Positions 7,477 to 16,323 of a stretch of 36,475 nucleotides of DNA are shown piece after piece. The position numbers and the translations under genes are program-made. The first letter of the stretch is position 1. Each line of letters opens with the position of its first letter. Origin of the DNA: an uncultured Alphaproteobacteria bacterium (GTDB lineage: Bacteria; Pseudomonadota; Alphaproteobacteria; Rhodobacterales; Rhodobacteraceae); contig CABZEG010000018.1 of the NCBI GenBank assembly GCA_902524655.1, forward strand, positions 1 to 36,475, read 5' to 3'. The notes under the pieces were generated by a model. That model worked only from the letters and a program-made list of their open reading frames with translations, ran no database searches and was not told the origin of the DNA.

Positions 7477-9426
7477 TTAACAATATTTTTCCTTCCATGT
7501 TTCAAACATTAAAATATTCCAGAGTTTTGCAGAATAATCCCTTTCTCGAGAAAGATGACTTTTTATAGTTTGTTGTATTGTAACGCCATTAAACAGACCT
7601 TCATTATTTATTCGGCTCAAGTTCAACATGTCATTTGACCAATCTTTTAGTGGCCCCCTTAACCAGTCCCCGATAGGCATTCCAAATCCCATTTTTGGAC
7701 GATCTGTAAGATTTTGAGGAACTTTATCCTTTAAAATCTCTCTCAAAATTAGCTTTGATTGTTTTCCCAATTTCATTTTAAGAGGTAATTTCCAAGCAAA
7801 CTCTACCACTCGATGATCTAAAAACGGTACTCGAGTCTCTAGACTGAAATTCATCGATGCGCGGTCTACCTTTACTAATATATCATCTAACAGGTATGTA
7901 ACGCAATCTATGGCCATAAGTTTTTCAATTTCATTCAGATCAACAAATTTATTTTGTAATTCAGTAATGGTATTCTCACTCTCTTCTGCTGCAAGCAATA
8001 TGTCACTTGGATTTTTCCATGTTGATACTAATGACTTGTATAATGAAAAGAGATTTTCAGAAGAAATTACTTCTGCTCCCCTATGTAGATAATCACCCCA
8101 ATCAGAACGAGTATGAAGCCCAGGGATTTTTTTGAGTACCGTAGACCAATTTTCCTTGGTCATTAAAAAAATTATATTAGCCAATAATTTTTTAACTGGC
8201 ATAGGATAAAAACTAATTTTCCCCCAAATTTTTCTTGAGAAAATATAACGATTGTAACCTCCAAAAATCTCATCAGCTCCATCACCTGTCAAAACAACCT
8301 TAACTTCCTTGCTAGCGAATTGGGAAACAAGCAAAGTGGGTATTTGTGAAGAATCTGAAAAAGGTTCGTCATATGCGTCTGCTACTTGATAAATCATGTT
8401 TAAAGCTTCAGAAGGCCCAACAAAAAGTTCGTTATGATCTGTTCCTAAATGAGTGGCTATCGACTTTGCATAATTGGCTTCGTTAAATCCACTTTCTTCA
8501 AATCCAATTGAAAATGTTTTTACGGGGTTAGTTGAGTTTTTTTGCATTAATGAAACTATTGTTGTTGAATCGATGCCTCCGGACAATAGAGCGCCTATAG
8601 GTACATCCGAGATCATCTGACCTTTAACAGATTTTTCAAGAAGTGCATCCAACTCCCTAACCTTTTCATCAAGAGTATATTTTTCTGCAAAACGTTTGCC
8701 TGATATCGCTACGGATGAAAAGTCCCAATATTGCTCTATGGAATACTCTTGTGTTTTAGTTGAAAAAGAAAGAATAGATCCTGGAGTAAGTTTGTAAATT
8801 CCTTCAAATATCGACAAGGGTGTTGGAACATACCCATACCTAACATAACCGGTTAAAGCTTTTTTAGAAATCTCTGCAGTAAAATCTTTATGTGCAATTA
8901 ACGATTTAAGAACGGAACCAAATACAAAGAATTTTTTACCTCGATTAAAGTTCCAACCGTAATATAATGGTTTTTCTCCCATTCTATCTCTAGCAAGACT
9001 CAAAACTTTTTTCTTACGGTCCCATATTGCTATCGCGAACATTCCAATACATTTTTCAATAGCCAATTTTATACCAAATGTTTCAATGCTAGCAAGCAAG
9101 GTTTCAGTATCTGAATTTCCTCTCCAACAATAATCATGGTAAAGACTTTTTATTTCTTTCCTTAGCTCTAAATGATTGTAAATTTCTCCATTAAAAGTGA
9201 TAACAAACCGACCGGAAGTAGACATCATTGGCTGCTTGCCGTATTTTGAAACGTCTAAGATAGACAATCTTTTATGTCCCAGAGCGATCCCAATAGACCG
9301 ATCAATCCATGTTCCGTCATCATCGGGACCTCTTGAATGGATTTTTTGTATCATCATTATAAGATTTTCGATATTTGTTTTATAGCTCCCCGATTGTTTA
9401 TCAAAATAACCAGCGAACCCACACAT
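7477..9426 (-). CDS. asnB: Asparagine synthase-type glutamine-hydrolysing amidotransferase
   Basis: Class II glutamine amidotransferase fused to a PP-loop ATP pyrophosphatase synthetase domain, 649 residues. Cys2 of MCGFAGYF is the N-terminal nucleophile; the glutaminase domain shows SRGPDDDG, HKRLSILD and FNGEIYN. The synthetase domain shows SGGIDS (282-287) and later LTGDGADEIFGGYNRY. In polysaccharide loci such proteins (for example WbpS of Pseudomonas O-antigen) are thought to amidate uronic acid carboxyl groups, and this locus also encodes enzymes for UDP-HexNAcA, GlcA and GalA. An ordinary asparagine synthetase cannot be excluded from sequence. The ATG at 9426 follows GGGGAG by about ten bases and lies three bases after the preceding GT4 gene, so the two are coupled. 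Confidence 0.88.
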   Translation of the reverse strand: MCGFAGYFDKQSGSYKTNIENLIMMIQKIHSRGPDDDGTWIDRSIGIALGHKRLSILDVSKYGKQPMMSTSGRFVITFNGEIYNHLELRKEIKSLYHDYCWRGNSDTETLLASIETFGIKLAIEKCIGMFAIAIWDRKKKVLSLARDRMGEKPLYYGWNFNRGKKFFVFGSVLKSLIAHKDFTAEISKKALTGYVRYGYVPTPLSIFEGIYKLTPGSILSFSTKTQEYSIEQYWDFSSVAISGKRFAEKYTLDEKVRELDALLEKSVKGQMISDVPIGALLSGGIDSTTIVSLMQKNSTNPVKTFSIGFEESGFNEANYAKSIATHLGTDHNELFVGPSEALNMIYQVADAYDEPFSDSSQIPTLLVSQFASKEVKVVLTGDGADEIFGGYNRYIFSRKIWGKISFYPMPVKKLLANIIFLMTKENWSTVLKKIPGLHTRSDWGDYLHRGAEVISSENLFSLYKSLVSTWKNPSDILLAAEESENTITELQNKFVDLNEIEKLMAIDCVTYLLDDILVKVDRASMNFSLETRVPFLDHRVVEFAWKLPLKMKLGKQSKLILREILKDKVPQNLTDRPKMGFGMPIGDWLRGPLKDWSNDMLNLSRINNEGLFNGVTIQQTIKSHLSRERDYSAKLWNILMFETWKEKYC

Positions 9427-9429
9427 TTT

Positions 9430-10608
9430 TTATCTACTCCCCTTGCTTAGCAAGCAGTCAAAATATAATTTTTCATAATCACCGATGCATCTATCTAAAG
9501 AAAATAATTTTTTAGCCCTTAGCCGAGCCTTCTTTCCCATATTGACCCGCATTTTTGTTTTATATATTTTTAGTATGGCGTTGCCAAGCTTTTGCGGGTC
9601 CTTTGCAGGAACCAAAATGCCAATTTCTTCTGTCCCAAGTGCCTCTCTGTTACCCCCAACGTCTGTGACCACAATGGGCAATTCTGCAGCCATATATTCC
9701 AAAATGGAGTTTGAGAAACCTTCTTCATGAGAAGAAAGAACCCCTATGTCAGATGCAAATAGAAAGTTTTCGATGTGAACAATTTTTTCTTTTATGATTA
9801 TTTTTTTTTCTAACTTATACTTTTGGATAACTTTTACTAACTCTTTCTTTATACCCCTGTCGTTTCCTACGAGAATTAGCTTCCAGTTATTAATATTTTT
9901 ATTTACCAAATTTAATGCCTCAATTAAATCGATGTGACCTTTATAAGGGATTAAATTAGCTGTCATAATTATAACAAAGTCATCTGTATTTATACCTAAT
10001 TTTTGACGACAATTTTCTGTTAAACATTTTTTGCGTTCGAATTTTTTTAAGTTTATCCCATTATAAATTAGCTTTAGTTTATCTTCAGAAATCCCTTCTA
10101 ATTTTAAATCTTTAATCACTCTGTTACTGTTGCCTAAAATGATATTCATTCTTTTATGTAAAAACTTTTCACAAAAATAATAAAACTTATTTTTTTTTTG
10201 ATAATTGTTTAAACTCCTCCTTGACATGATTTTTATTGGTATGCCTGTCAATATAGATAAAAAGCCACCAACGAGATAAGCTTGCGGCAAGAACATGTGA
10301 ACCACATAATATTTTCTAGTGATTAAAATTTTTAACAGCAATAAAGAACAAACTATTAGCAAAAACAATTTAAATAACGGCAGCTTTTTAAACACTTTAT
10401 TGTCTGCAAAACGCCTTGGAATGTGGAATATGTTCAGCTTTTTATGTATCAGCTTTTTATCAATTTCTATATGTGGTGCTAATAAACAGATTTCTACGTT
10501 CCACCCTTTCTCCAAAAGGCCATGAGAAACCTGCACCAAATGATTTTCAGCACCACCCATTGATAAAGAGCCGATAATAAATAAAATTTTTTTTTCTTTA
10601 TAATTCAT
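9430..10608 (-). CDS. Glycosyltransferase family 4
   Basis: GT4 transferase of 392 residues. It begins with the classic nucleotide-sugar transferase start FIIGSLSMGGAENH (10-23). The donor domain holds ANLIPYKGH (217-225) and the EX7E motif at E296 and E304 (EGFSNSILE), followed by PIVVTDVGGN. A hydrophobic stretch at about 80-97 may dock the enzyme to the membrane, as in other lipid-linked-sugar transferases. The ATG at 10608 has no visible ribosome binding site and follows a 164-bp gap, so a promoter may lie there. The stop is three bases from asnB. A ten-base A run lies inside the gene (10199-10190). Acceptor and sugar are unknown. Confidence 0.85.
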   Translation of the reverse strand: MNYKEKKILFIIGSLSMGGAENHLVQVSHGLLEKGWNVEICLLAPHIEIDKKLIHKKLNIFHIPRRFADNKVFKKLPLFKLFLLIVCSLLLLKILITRKYYVVHMFLPQAYLVGGFLSILTGIPIKIMSRRSLNNYQKKNKFYYFCEKFLHKRMNIILGNSNRVIKDLKLEGISEDKLKLIYNGINLKKFERKKCLTENCRQKLGINTDDFVIIMTANLIPYKGHIDLIEALNLVNKNINNWKLILVGNDRGIKKELVKVIQKYKLEKKIIIKEKIVHIENFLFASDIGVLSSHEEGFSNSILEYMAAELPIVVTDVGGNREALGTEEIGILVPAKDPQKLGNAILKIYKTKMRVNMGKKARLRAKKLFSLDRCIGDYEKLYFDCLLSKGSR

Positions 10609-10772
10609 GGAATTTTTTTTATCTGCTGTTAAATGTTCAAATAAATTTTAAAATTATGTTTACTAAAGTTTTTTTAAATCGCTCTTTAAAATCAAGCTAA
10701 AAAGCTGATGATTAAAAATACTTAAACTTTACCAAACACATTTTAGAGAGTTCGAGTTCTGAAATAAGACGA

Positions 10773-11879
10773 TCAATTTCTCAACTTAGTTTTTATGAGT
10801 TTTATAAACAATTTTTCCCATTTTTTAAATATAATATCTGCATTGTATTTCATTACATCTGCCTGTCCCGCTTTTGAGTATCTTTGTCGTTTGCAATAAC
10901 TAGTCAGTATGTTGGTAATTTTATTTGATAATTCATTTACTTCTCCTGTTTGAAAAACCTCTCCATTAATTTTGTTTTCAATTATTTCTGTGTTGCCATC
11001 GCAGTCACTTACCAAACACGGTACGCCGAGCGCCATTGCCTCAAGCAAAGCTAACGGGCATCCCTCATAAATAGAGGGGAATACGAATAAATCTCCTTTT
11101 TGAATATATTTTTCAACATTTTGTTTTGCTCCCATTAAAAAAACATTATTTCGAATTTTTAAATTTTTTATTAAATTTTGAAGTTCGTCTCTAAGCTCTC
11201 CCTCTCCATAAATATATAGAGATAATTCAGAGAAATTCTTTAATACTGCGGGAATAGCTCTGATTAGGGTCTGTTGGTCTTTCGCGTTAATTAGTCTTCC
11301 AACAGTAACAATAGAATTTGGATTTCTTCTTATTCGCTTTCTTTTTATTGATGTTATTCTGTTTGGGTTAGGAATTACTACACAATTCCTTAAAAACCTT
11401 CTTTCAAAAAAGATCATAGCACTCTTATTAATGACTACCACACTGCTACTTAAAGGATAAAGTATTAAGCGGAGAAAACCGTAGAATTTCGGTATTTTAT
11501 GATGATATGGATCACTTTGCTCCACTACAATTACAGGTTTATTTAGACCGAAAGAAGACATCAGAGTCGTTACGTTTAGTGTTTCTATAAACGATATTAC
11601 AATGTCTGTGTCGATAGATTTTATAACCTGTCTTAATGCTGAGGATCGTCTGAAAAATAAAAAAAATTTTTTAATTATTGAATTTTCTCGTATTTGCAGT
11701 TCTTCTAGGCCTATGATCTCGATGCCCTTTGAAAGTTTATAAAATGGGGTCTTGAGCGAGAGCTTCGAAGTAATTATTGAAACTTTATGTTTTCTTTTTA
11801 TGAAGTGGTTTGCCATCTCGACGGCTGTTCTTTCTGATCCACCGTGTGAAAGTGAGGAAGTTACTATTGTTAGATTCAT
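10773..11879 (-). CDS. Glycosyltransferase family 4
   Basis: GT4 transferase, 368 residues from the ATG at 11879. The sequence opens with MNLTIVTSSLSHGGSERTAV, the usual glycine-rich GT4 start. The donor domain shows TVGRLINAKDQ and the EX7E motif (EGCPLALLE, E272 and E280), followed by PCLVSDCDGN. The frame stays open to an ATG at 11939, which would add 20 lysine-rich residues encoded partly by a ten-base A run (11898-11889). I prefer the shorter form because it starts where the family starts, though neither site has a good ribosome binding site. A change in length of the A run would separate the two starts. It is the first gene of the leftward block, facing the ABC exporter across a divergent promoter region. 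Confidence 0.83.
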   Translation of the reverse strand: MNLTIVTSSLSHGGSERTAVEMANHFIKRKHKVSIITSKLSLKTPFYKLSKGIEIIGLEELQIRENSIIKKFFLFFRRSSALRQVIKSIDTDIVISFIETLNVTTLMSSFGLNKPVIVVEQSDPYHHKIPKFYGFLRLILYPLSSSVVVINKSAMIFFERRFLRNCVVIPNPNRITSIKRKRIRRNPNSIVTVGRLINAKDQQTLIRAIPAVLKNFSELSLYIYGEGELRDELQNLIKNLKIRNNVFLMGAKQNVEKYIQKGDLFVFPSIYEGCPLALLEAMALGVPCLVSDCDGNTEIIENKINGEVFQTGEVNELSNKITNILTSYCKRQRYSKAGQADVMKYNADIIFKKWEKLFIKLIKTKLRN

Positions 11880-11939
11880 ATCTAATGGTTTTTTTTTTAA
11901 ACTATACTTCTTGGCTTTATAGTATACAAAACTGAGCAT

Positions 11940-12061
11940 TTAATCTATAAGGATATAAAGCTTCAATAAGTAAATTAGATCAAAAATACTTTAAGTAAAA
12001 ATTAGTTAACTTAATAGTTTTCTAGTGTTCAAAAGCGGTAAATCGTTTTTAGGAGATATCA
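11940..12061. promoter_or_regulatory. Divergent intergenic region between GT4 and ABC exporter
   Basis: This A/T-rich spacer separates the leftward GT4 operon from the rightward ABC exporter and should hold promoters for both. The only sharp signal is AGGAG at 12051-12055, a consensus ribosome binding site on the plus strand. No ATG, GTG or TTG lies at proper distance behind it, only an ATC at 12062. The segment near 12035 contains GCGGTAAATC, which recalls the ops element of capsule operons but does not match it well. No hairpin is evident. Confidence 0.35.
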
Positions 12062-12139
12062 ATCAAGAAGATTAATACAAATAAAATTGGTGTTATAGAC
12101 CGCCCAATCTTTTGGAAAGGAAGCAGAAAAATTTTCAGT

Positions 12140-13837
12140 TTGCTTAAAACAAGGGAAAAAGTTTTATGGCTCATTTTTTTAGGCACCTCTGTATTAATAG
12201 CCCTTATGGAGGTACTAACGGCTGTCGTAATTGTAATCCTCGCTGATATTCTAAATAACAATGAAAAGGCATTAAGAAGCTTAGAGAGTTCTTTTGTTGT
12301 TGATGTATTTAATGTTGAGAATCCTCTATTTTTTTTCTCAACATTCTTACTGACACTTTTTATTTTTAAAAACTTATCTTTCACTGCAAATATCTTTTTT
12401 CAGAATTATTTCATCCAAAGAGTAAAATACAATTTTAGAAGGCGCTTTTTAAAAAAGCTCTCAGAAATTAGTTTTCTTGGATACAATAATAGACATTCAA
12501 CCTACGGACACTATTTAATTGAAGGCAGTACGGAACAAACATTTTCTGTTGGTCTGAACGGGCTACTGACTATTGCGTCTGAAATCATTATTTTTTTATC
12601 ACTGTGCTCACTACTATCCATTATAAATCCAGACATTTTTATCTTTATGAGCAGTTTAACTCTTGTGGCTATATTGATTGTAAAATTTACACTGCCTAGG
12701 TTCTATTTTTGGGGTAAAAAATTTGAGAAAGCAGGGTTAGAGGCTAGTAGACATGCTTTAGACTTTTTTCAAGCGTTCAAGGAGTTAATTCTTCTCGGCA
12801 AAAAAGCCGACTTTATGGAAAATTATCATAAAGTATCAAAGATAAAATCAGAAATATCAGCTCTAAATACATCCATCAACCATCTTCCTAGAATTTTTTT
12901 GGAAACTTTTTTTATTGCATTTTTCTCTCTGTTTTTAATGTATTTCAGCCTCTATGGAAGTGATAATAAATATTTTCTTGGGGTTTTGGCTGGCTATCTA
13001 TACGCAGGGTTTCGAATACTCCCAGGATTAAATAGAGTTATTGTTCAACTGAATCTTTTTAAGGGTTGCCAGCCTTACATTAATACAGTTTTCGATGAAT
13101 ATTATAAGGATACAGAGCAATTAAAATTAATATCCCAAAAAAGTTTTAGATTTGCAGATAAAATTAGCCTAAGAGATTTACATTTCAAATACCCAGGGTC
13201 TAAGTCATTTGTTATTAAAGGTTTAAACCTCGATATAAATAAAGGTGACCGGGTAGGTATAATAGGAGAAACTGGCTTGGGTAAATCTACCCTGATAAAT
13301 ATGATCTTAGGACTAGTTGAGCCAACAGATGGTATTATAACTATAGACAAAAAATTTTCTGTTATGTCAACTGAATGGCACAATATTATTGGGTATGTCT
13401 CCCAAAATTTCTTCCTAGCAGATGATACTATTGAATATAATATTACACTTTCTAGAGATGGTGTGCACAAGGAAAAAATCAATAGGGTATTGAAGGATGC
13501 AAGAATAAAAAATTTAATCAAAAGTTTACCGGATGGCATCCATACTAAAATTGGAGAAAGGGGAGAAAAGCTCTCTGGTGGAGAAAGGCAGCGAGTTGTA
13601 ATCGCTAGAGCGCTTTACTCAGATCCTGAAGTAATCATCTTTGATGAAGCAACTTCTTCTTTAGATTACCAAACAGAGAAGGAAATAATGGACACGATCT
13701 ACTCCATAAGTAAAAATAGAACCATTATCATGATCGCTCACAGAATAACTACATTGAAAAACTGTAATAGGATATTCAGAATAGCCGATGGTATCGCCAC
13801 TGAAACTTCCTACAAGAAGGAAACAGAAAAGATATAG
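12140..13837 (+). CDS. ABC exporter, PglK-like glycan flippase candidate
   Basis: Half-size ABC exporter with fused membrane and nucleotide-binding domains, about 565 residues from the TTG at 12140. Five to six hydrophobic helices fill the first 290 residues. The ATPase domain has Walker A GETGLGKST (about 376-384), the Q-loop YVSQNFF, signature LSGGERQR (about 478), Walker B VIIFDEATSSLD and the switch IAHR. Layout and N-terminal pattern (SLLKTREKV entering helix 1) resemble PglK, which flips undecaprenyl-PP oligosaccharides. With no Wzx in the window, it is the best flippase candidate. The frame is open upstream to 12053. An ATC at 12062, six bases behind AGGAG, would add 26 residues including a PglK-like amphipathic KIFSLL helix. 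TTG at 12140 lacks a close ribosome binding site. Start uncertain; family sure. Confidence 0.85.
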   Translation: MLKTREKVLWLIFLGTSVLIALMEVLTAVVIVILADILNNNEKALRSLESSFVVDVFNVENPLFFFSTFLLTLFIFKNLSFTANIFFQNYFIQRVKYNFRRRFLKKLSEISFLGYNNRHSTYGHYLIEGSTEQTFSVGLNGLLTIASEIIIFLSLCSLLSIINPDIFIFMSSLTLVAILIVKFTLPRFYFWGKKFEKAGLEASRHALDFFQAFKELILLGKKADFMENYHKVSKIKSEISALNTSINHLPRIFLETFFIAFFSLFLMYFSLYGSDNKYFLGVLAGYLYAGFRILPGLNRVIVQLNLFKGCQPYINTVFDEYYKDTEQLKLISQKSFRFADKISLRDLHFKYPGSKSFVIKGLNLDINKGDRVGIIGETGLGKSTLINMILGLVEPTDGIITIDKKFSVMSTEWHNIIGYVSQNFFLADDTIEYNITLSRDGVHKEKINRVLKDARIKNLIKSLPDGIHTKIGERGEKLSGGERQRVVIARALYSDPEVIIFDEATSSLDYQTEKEIMDTIYSISKNRTIIMIAHRITTLKNCNRIFRIADGIATETSYKKETEKI

Positions 13838-13850
13838 AAAAGGTCCATAA

Positions 13851-13862
13851 GTATAGCTATAC
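13851..13862. repeat. 12-bp perfect palindrome between convergent genes
   Basis: GTATAGCTATAC is its own reverse complement. It lies in the 34-bp gap between the convergent ABC exporter and GT2 genes. It has no loop and no adjacent T run, so it is not a standard intrinsic terminator, though it may act as a weak transcription or protein-binding element. In A/T-rich DNA a palindrome of this length could arise by chance. Confidence 0.3.
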
Positions 13863-13871
13863 AAGTGTTCT

Positions 13872-14699
13872 TCATTTTCTAAAGTTTAACCTTTGCAAAA
13901 GTGTTACAGTAAACTGTTTGAAGCATGTAAAACTGAGAAAAAATACTGGTCCTAAAAAATCTTTAAACCGGGATTTTCCCTTTTTGTATACCATCAAATA
14001 AATATTTAACATAGAAATGTAGTAATAAAAAATTGACTGAAAATCTCTTCTATAAAGAGAAGTTGTACGATTTCCTCCAGACCAATACTTAATTAAAAAT
14101 TCATCCAAGTAGCCAAATTTTGTGACTTGAGCACATCTCAATAAAAATTCGTAATCTTCGTTTGGCCCAACTTTTTTGGACTCAGAGAAAAAGCATTCAT
14201 TTGCCAAAAGAGTTTTCCTCACCATTACGGATGATATTGGAACTGTATTTACATATAGTAATGAATTAAAATTCGCATGTCCTGACTCGTGCGATAGCCA
14301 CCATTCTTTGTCTTCATCAAATCGCTTCATTTTTGTAAAACATAGACCTAGTCTACTATTTTTTTGCATTAAATTTATCTGCTTTTTAATCTTTTCGGGC
14401 ATCCAAATATCATCGTCATCGCAAAAAGCTAAAAATTCACCTTTTGCTTTCTCGATACCAAGATTTCTTGGAGCAGAAGGGCCTCCAGTATTTTCTTGGT
14501 CATAATACTCTATTCTTTTATCGTTGAATTTACTTGCTGCTTTTTTGTTTTGGGGACTCATTCCATTTGAAACTACTATAATTTGCAGGTTTGAAAAAGT
14601 TTGATTTAATATAGATTTCAGTGTTCTCGCCAAAAGGTCAGGACGATTGTGTGTTGGTACTATCACACTTACCAAAACCATTTGAGCATTTAAGTCCAT
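13872..14699 (-). CDS. Glycosyltransferase family 2
   Basis: GT-A fold inverting glycosyltransferase, 275 residues. The N-terminal strand and loop VSVIVPTHNRP (10-20) and the acidic metal/nucleotide motif FCDDDDIWMP (92-101) are clear, with GGPSAPRNLGIEKAKGE between them. The C-terminal 60 residues are hydrophobic and basic without an obvious long transmembrane helix. It overlaps the cupin gene by ten bases (ATG 14699 inside the upstream reading frame), so the two are translated together. A second ATG at 14681 is possible. It is the last gene of the CDP-sugar block and could transfer that sugar, which is inferred from position. Confidence 0.86.
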   Translation of the reverse strand: MDLNAQMVLVSVIVPTHNRPDLLARTLKSILNQTFSNLQIIVVSNGMSPQNKKAASKFNDKRIEYYDQENTGGPSAPRNLGIEKAKGEFLAFCDDDDIWMPEKIKKQINLMQKNSRLGLCFTKMKRFDEDKEWWLSHESGHANFNSLLYVNTVPISSVMVRKTLLANECFFSESKKVGPNEDYEFLLRCAQVTKFGYLDEFLIKYWSGGNRTTSLYRRDFQSIFYYYISMLNIYLMVYKKGKSRFKDFLGPVFFLSFTCFKQFTVTLLQRLNFRK

Positions 14700-15127
14700 T
14701 GGTAAGGAATTCTTGGATCATCATAATCTCTTGTCCTTACTTCTTCTACGGAATGCGGAAAAGTTGCGCAATTTGTTACTAGAGATGGCACTTCAGTGTT
14801 CGACACAAACCCATACCAAATATTGTTTGGAATGGTTAATAGATAGTAGCTTCTCTCTCCTAGGACAAACTCGTTGACCTGTCCATGAGTTTCGCTGTCC
14901 TCTCTTTCGTCGTATAATACAATTCTAATACTTCCAAAAGGAATTGCAAAATTGCAAGTAATTTTCTTATGAAGTTTCCATGCCTTTAATGCATTAGGAT
15001 AAATCCATGAAAAGTATACTTCGCCAAATTGCGTGAAACCTGGGTCATCGGACCTTAGCATGTGCATAACTTTTCCACGGTTATCTTCGAATACCTGTAG
15101 TTTTTTTTTTGAAACTCCCTTGATCAT
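14690..15127 (-). CDS. RmlC-like cupin (sugar-nucleotide epimerase-related)
   Basis: A 145-residue single-domain cupin related to dTDP-4-dehydrorhamnose 3,5-epimerase. Family landmarks are the opening FEDNRGKVMHML (13-24), the histidine-bearing strand WKLHKKIT (50-57; H53 in the position of the catalytic histidine) and YDEREDSETHGQ (72-83), equivalent to the DxRxxSxTfG motif of RmlC. It is shorter than full RmlC (about 180). Next to rfbF, rfbG and a DegT aminotransferase it probably epimerises a CDP-4-keto-6-deoxysugar, or shifts its keto group; the exact reaction cannot be told. The ATG at 15127 follows AGGA by seven bases. The third codon block contains a ten-base A run (15110-15101). Confidence 0.68.
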   Translation of the reverse strand: MIKGVSKKKLQVFEDNRGKVMHMLRSDDPGFTQFGEVYFSWIYPNALKAWKLHKKITCNFAIPFGSIRIVLYDEREDSETHGQVNEFVLGERSYYLLTIPNNIWYGFVSNTEVPSLVTNCATFPHSVEEVRTRDYDDPRIPYQWT

Positions 15128-15198
15128 TCCTACATCCTAAACTTTCCATCGAAAATACAAATTAAGCATGAAATTTGCCGACAGTCCAATCGTAGTAA

Positions 15199-16323
15199 TT
15201 AAGTTTTAAAATTATTTATAACATCAATAATATAATTTTGCTCTTTTTTACTTAGATCAGGGTACATTGGGATTGTCACAATCTCGTCTCCTATTTTCTC
15301 CGTTACACTTAAATCTTTAAACTTGCAACTTTTCAAATAACTAAATTGATGACCGGGTTGCCAATGTATACCAGTGTCTATATTTTTCTTGTTACAATAA
15401 TCTATAAATTCATCTCGTTTATTCTTGACCCTAATTACAAAAATAAATGGCAAAATATCACCGTCTAAACCTGGCGGTAAAATAATATTGTTGTTATTTA
15501 TACCTGATAGGTAATTTGAAAATATTAATTGTTTTTTTTTCTTAATGGTTTTTATCTTTTTCAACTGTTCAACACCAATGGCAGCGTGTAGGTTGGCCAA
15601 GTGATATCGATATCCAACGTCTTCAACATCATATGTAAATGAGCGATTATTTGAATAAAGCTTTTTTTGGTTTTGCATTTGTCCAAGTTGTCTCATATTA
15701 CGGAGTCTGTCTGCATGTTCCTTTTCTTGTGCTATTATTACCCCGCCGTCAATGCACGTGATATTTTTAACTGGATCAAAGCTGAAAATCGCTATATCAG
15801 ATTTAGAACCAACCATTTCGTAATTTGAGTTTCTGGAGCCGAAAGAATGTGCAGCATCATGAATAATCGGCACATTGTACTCTTTGGCGATGGCTCTAAC
15901 ACTCTCATACTTATGTAAATGTGATGCATAGTCCAGTGATATTATTGCCTTCGTTTTTTTTCCAATAAGAGATGTGACCTTTGAAGGGTCTATAGTAAGA
16001 CATTTCTCTTTCACATCTACAAAAACTGGTGTAGCTCCAAAGTACTTTATGCTTTGGAAATCTCCTATATTGTTTAAAGAAGGAGTGATGACTTCATCGC
16101 CTGGCTGTAAATTAAATAGGGAAAGAGCCATATGAACGGCAGAAGTTCCAGTATTTACAGCGATTACTTTACTACTTTCAATATCCAAAAATTTTGATAT
16201 CGATTCCTCGAACTCTTTGACATAACTACCTGGCCCAAGCCAGCCTAGCTCTAAAGCTTTTCTTGCTGCCAATATTTCTTCTTTGCATAAAAAAGGTTTA
16301 AAAACGGGTATTCTTTTAGGCAT
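15199..16323 (-). CDS. DegT/DnrJ/EryC1/StrS sugar aminotransferase
   Basis: PLP-dependent fold-type I sugar aminotransferase, 374 residues. NTGTSAVHMAL (57-67) binds the cofactor phosphate. D156 and H159 in HDAAHSFG contact the ring, and K186 in SFDPVKNITCIDGG is the Schiff-base lysine. The presence of that lysine argues against RfbH/ColD-type C3 dehydrases, which have histidine there. It overlaps rfbG by eight bases and lies in the CDP-sugar operon, so its likely substrate is CDP-4-keto-6-deoxyglucose or its epimer, giving a 4-amino-deoxysugar. The substrate is an inference; the fold and catalytic residues are seen directly. A nine-base A run is present near 15540-15532. Confidence 0.87.
   Translation of the reverse strand: MPKRIPVFKPFLCKEEILAARKALELGWLGPGSYVKEFEESISKFLDIESSKVIAVNTGTSAVHMALSLFNLQPGDEVITPSLNNIGDFQSIKYFGATPVFVDVKEKCLTIDPSKVTSLIGKKTKAIISLDYASHLHKYESVRAIAKEYNVPIIHDAAHSFGSRNSNYEMVGSKSDIAIFSFDPVKNITCIDGGVIIAQEKEHADRLRNMRQLGQMQNQKKLYSNNRSFTYDVEDVGYRYHLANLHAAIGVEQLKKIKTIKKKKQLIFSNYLSGINNNNIILPPGLDGDILPFIFVIRVKNKRDEFIDYCNKKNIDTGIHWQPGHQFSYLKSCKFKDLSVTEKIGDEIVTIPMYPDLSKKEQNYIIDVINNFKT

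Noticed and set aside
12035-12046. A JUMPstart/ops-like element upstream of the ABC exporter
   Set aside because: GCGGTAAATC shares only part of the ops consensus GGCGGTAG, and no JUMPstart context surrounds it.
12049-12384. A 111-codon minus-strand open frame over the exporter start
   Set aside because: Composition is unlike local proteins and it has no motif. It covers the likely exporter start region and is antisense.
13102-13539. A 145-codon minus-strand open frame opposite the ABC exporter ATPase domain
   Set aside because: The plus strand encodes intact Walker A, signature and Walker B motifs. The antisense product looks like reverse-translated noise.
13838-13871. Bidirectional intrinsic terminator between the exporter and GT2 genes
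   Set aside because: The palindrome there has no loop, no GC-rich stem and no T run, so a terminator call is not supported.
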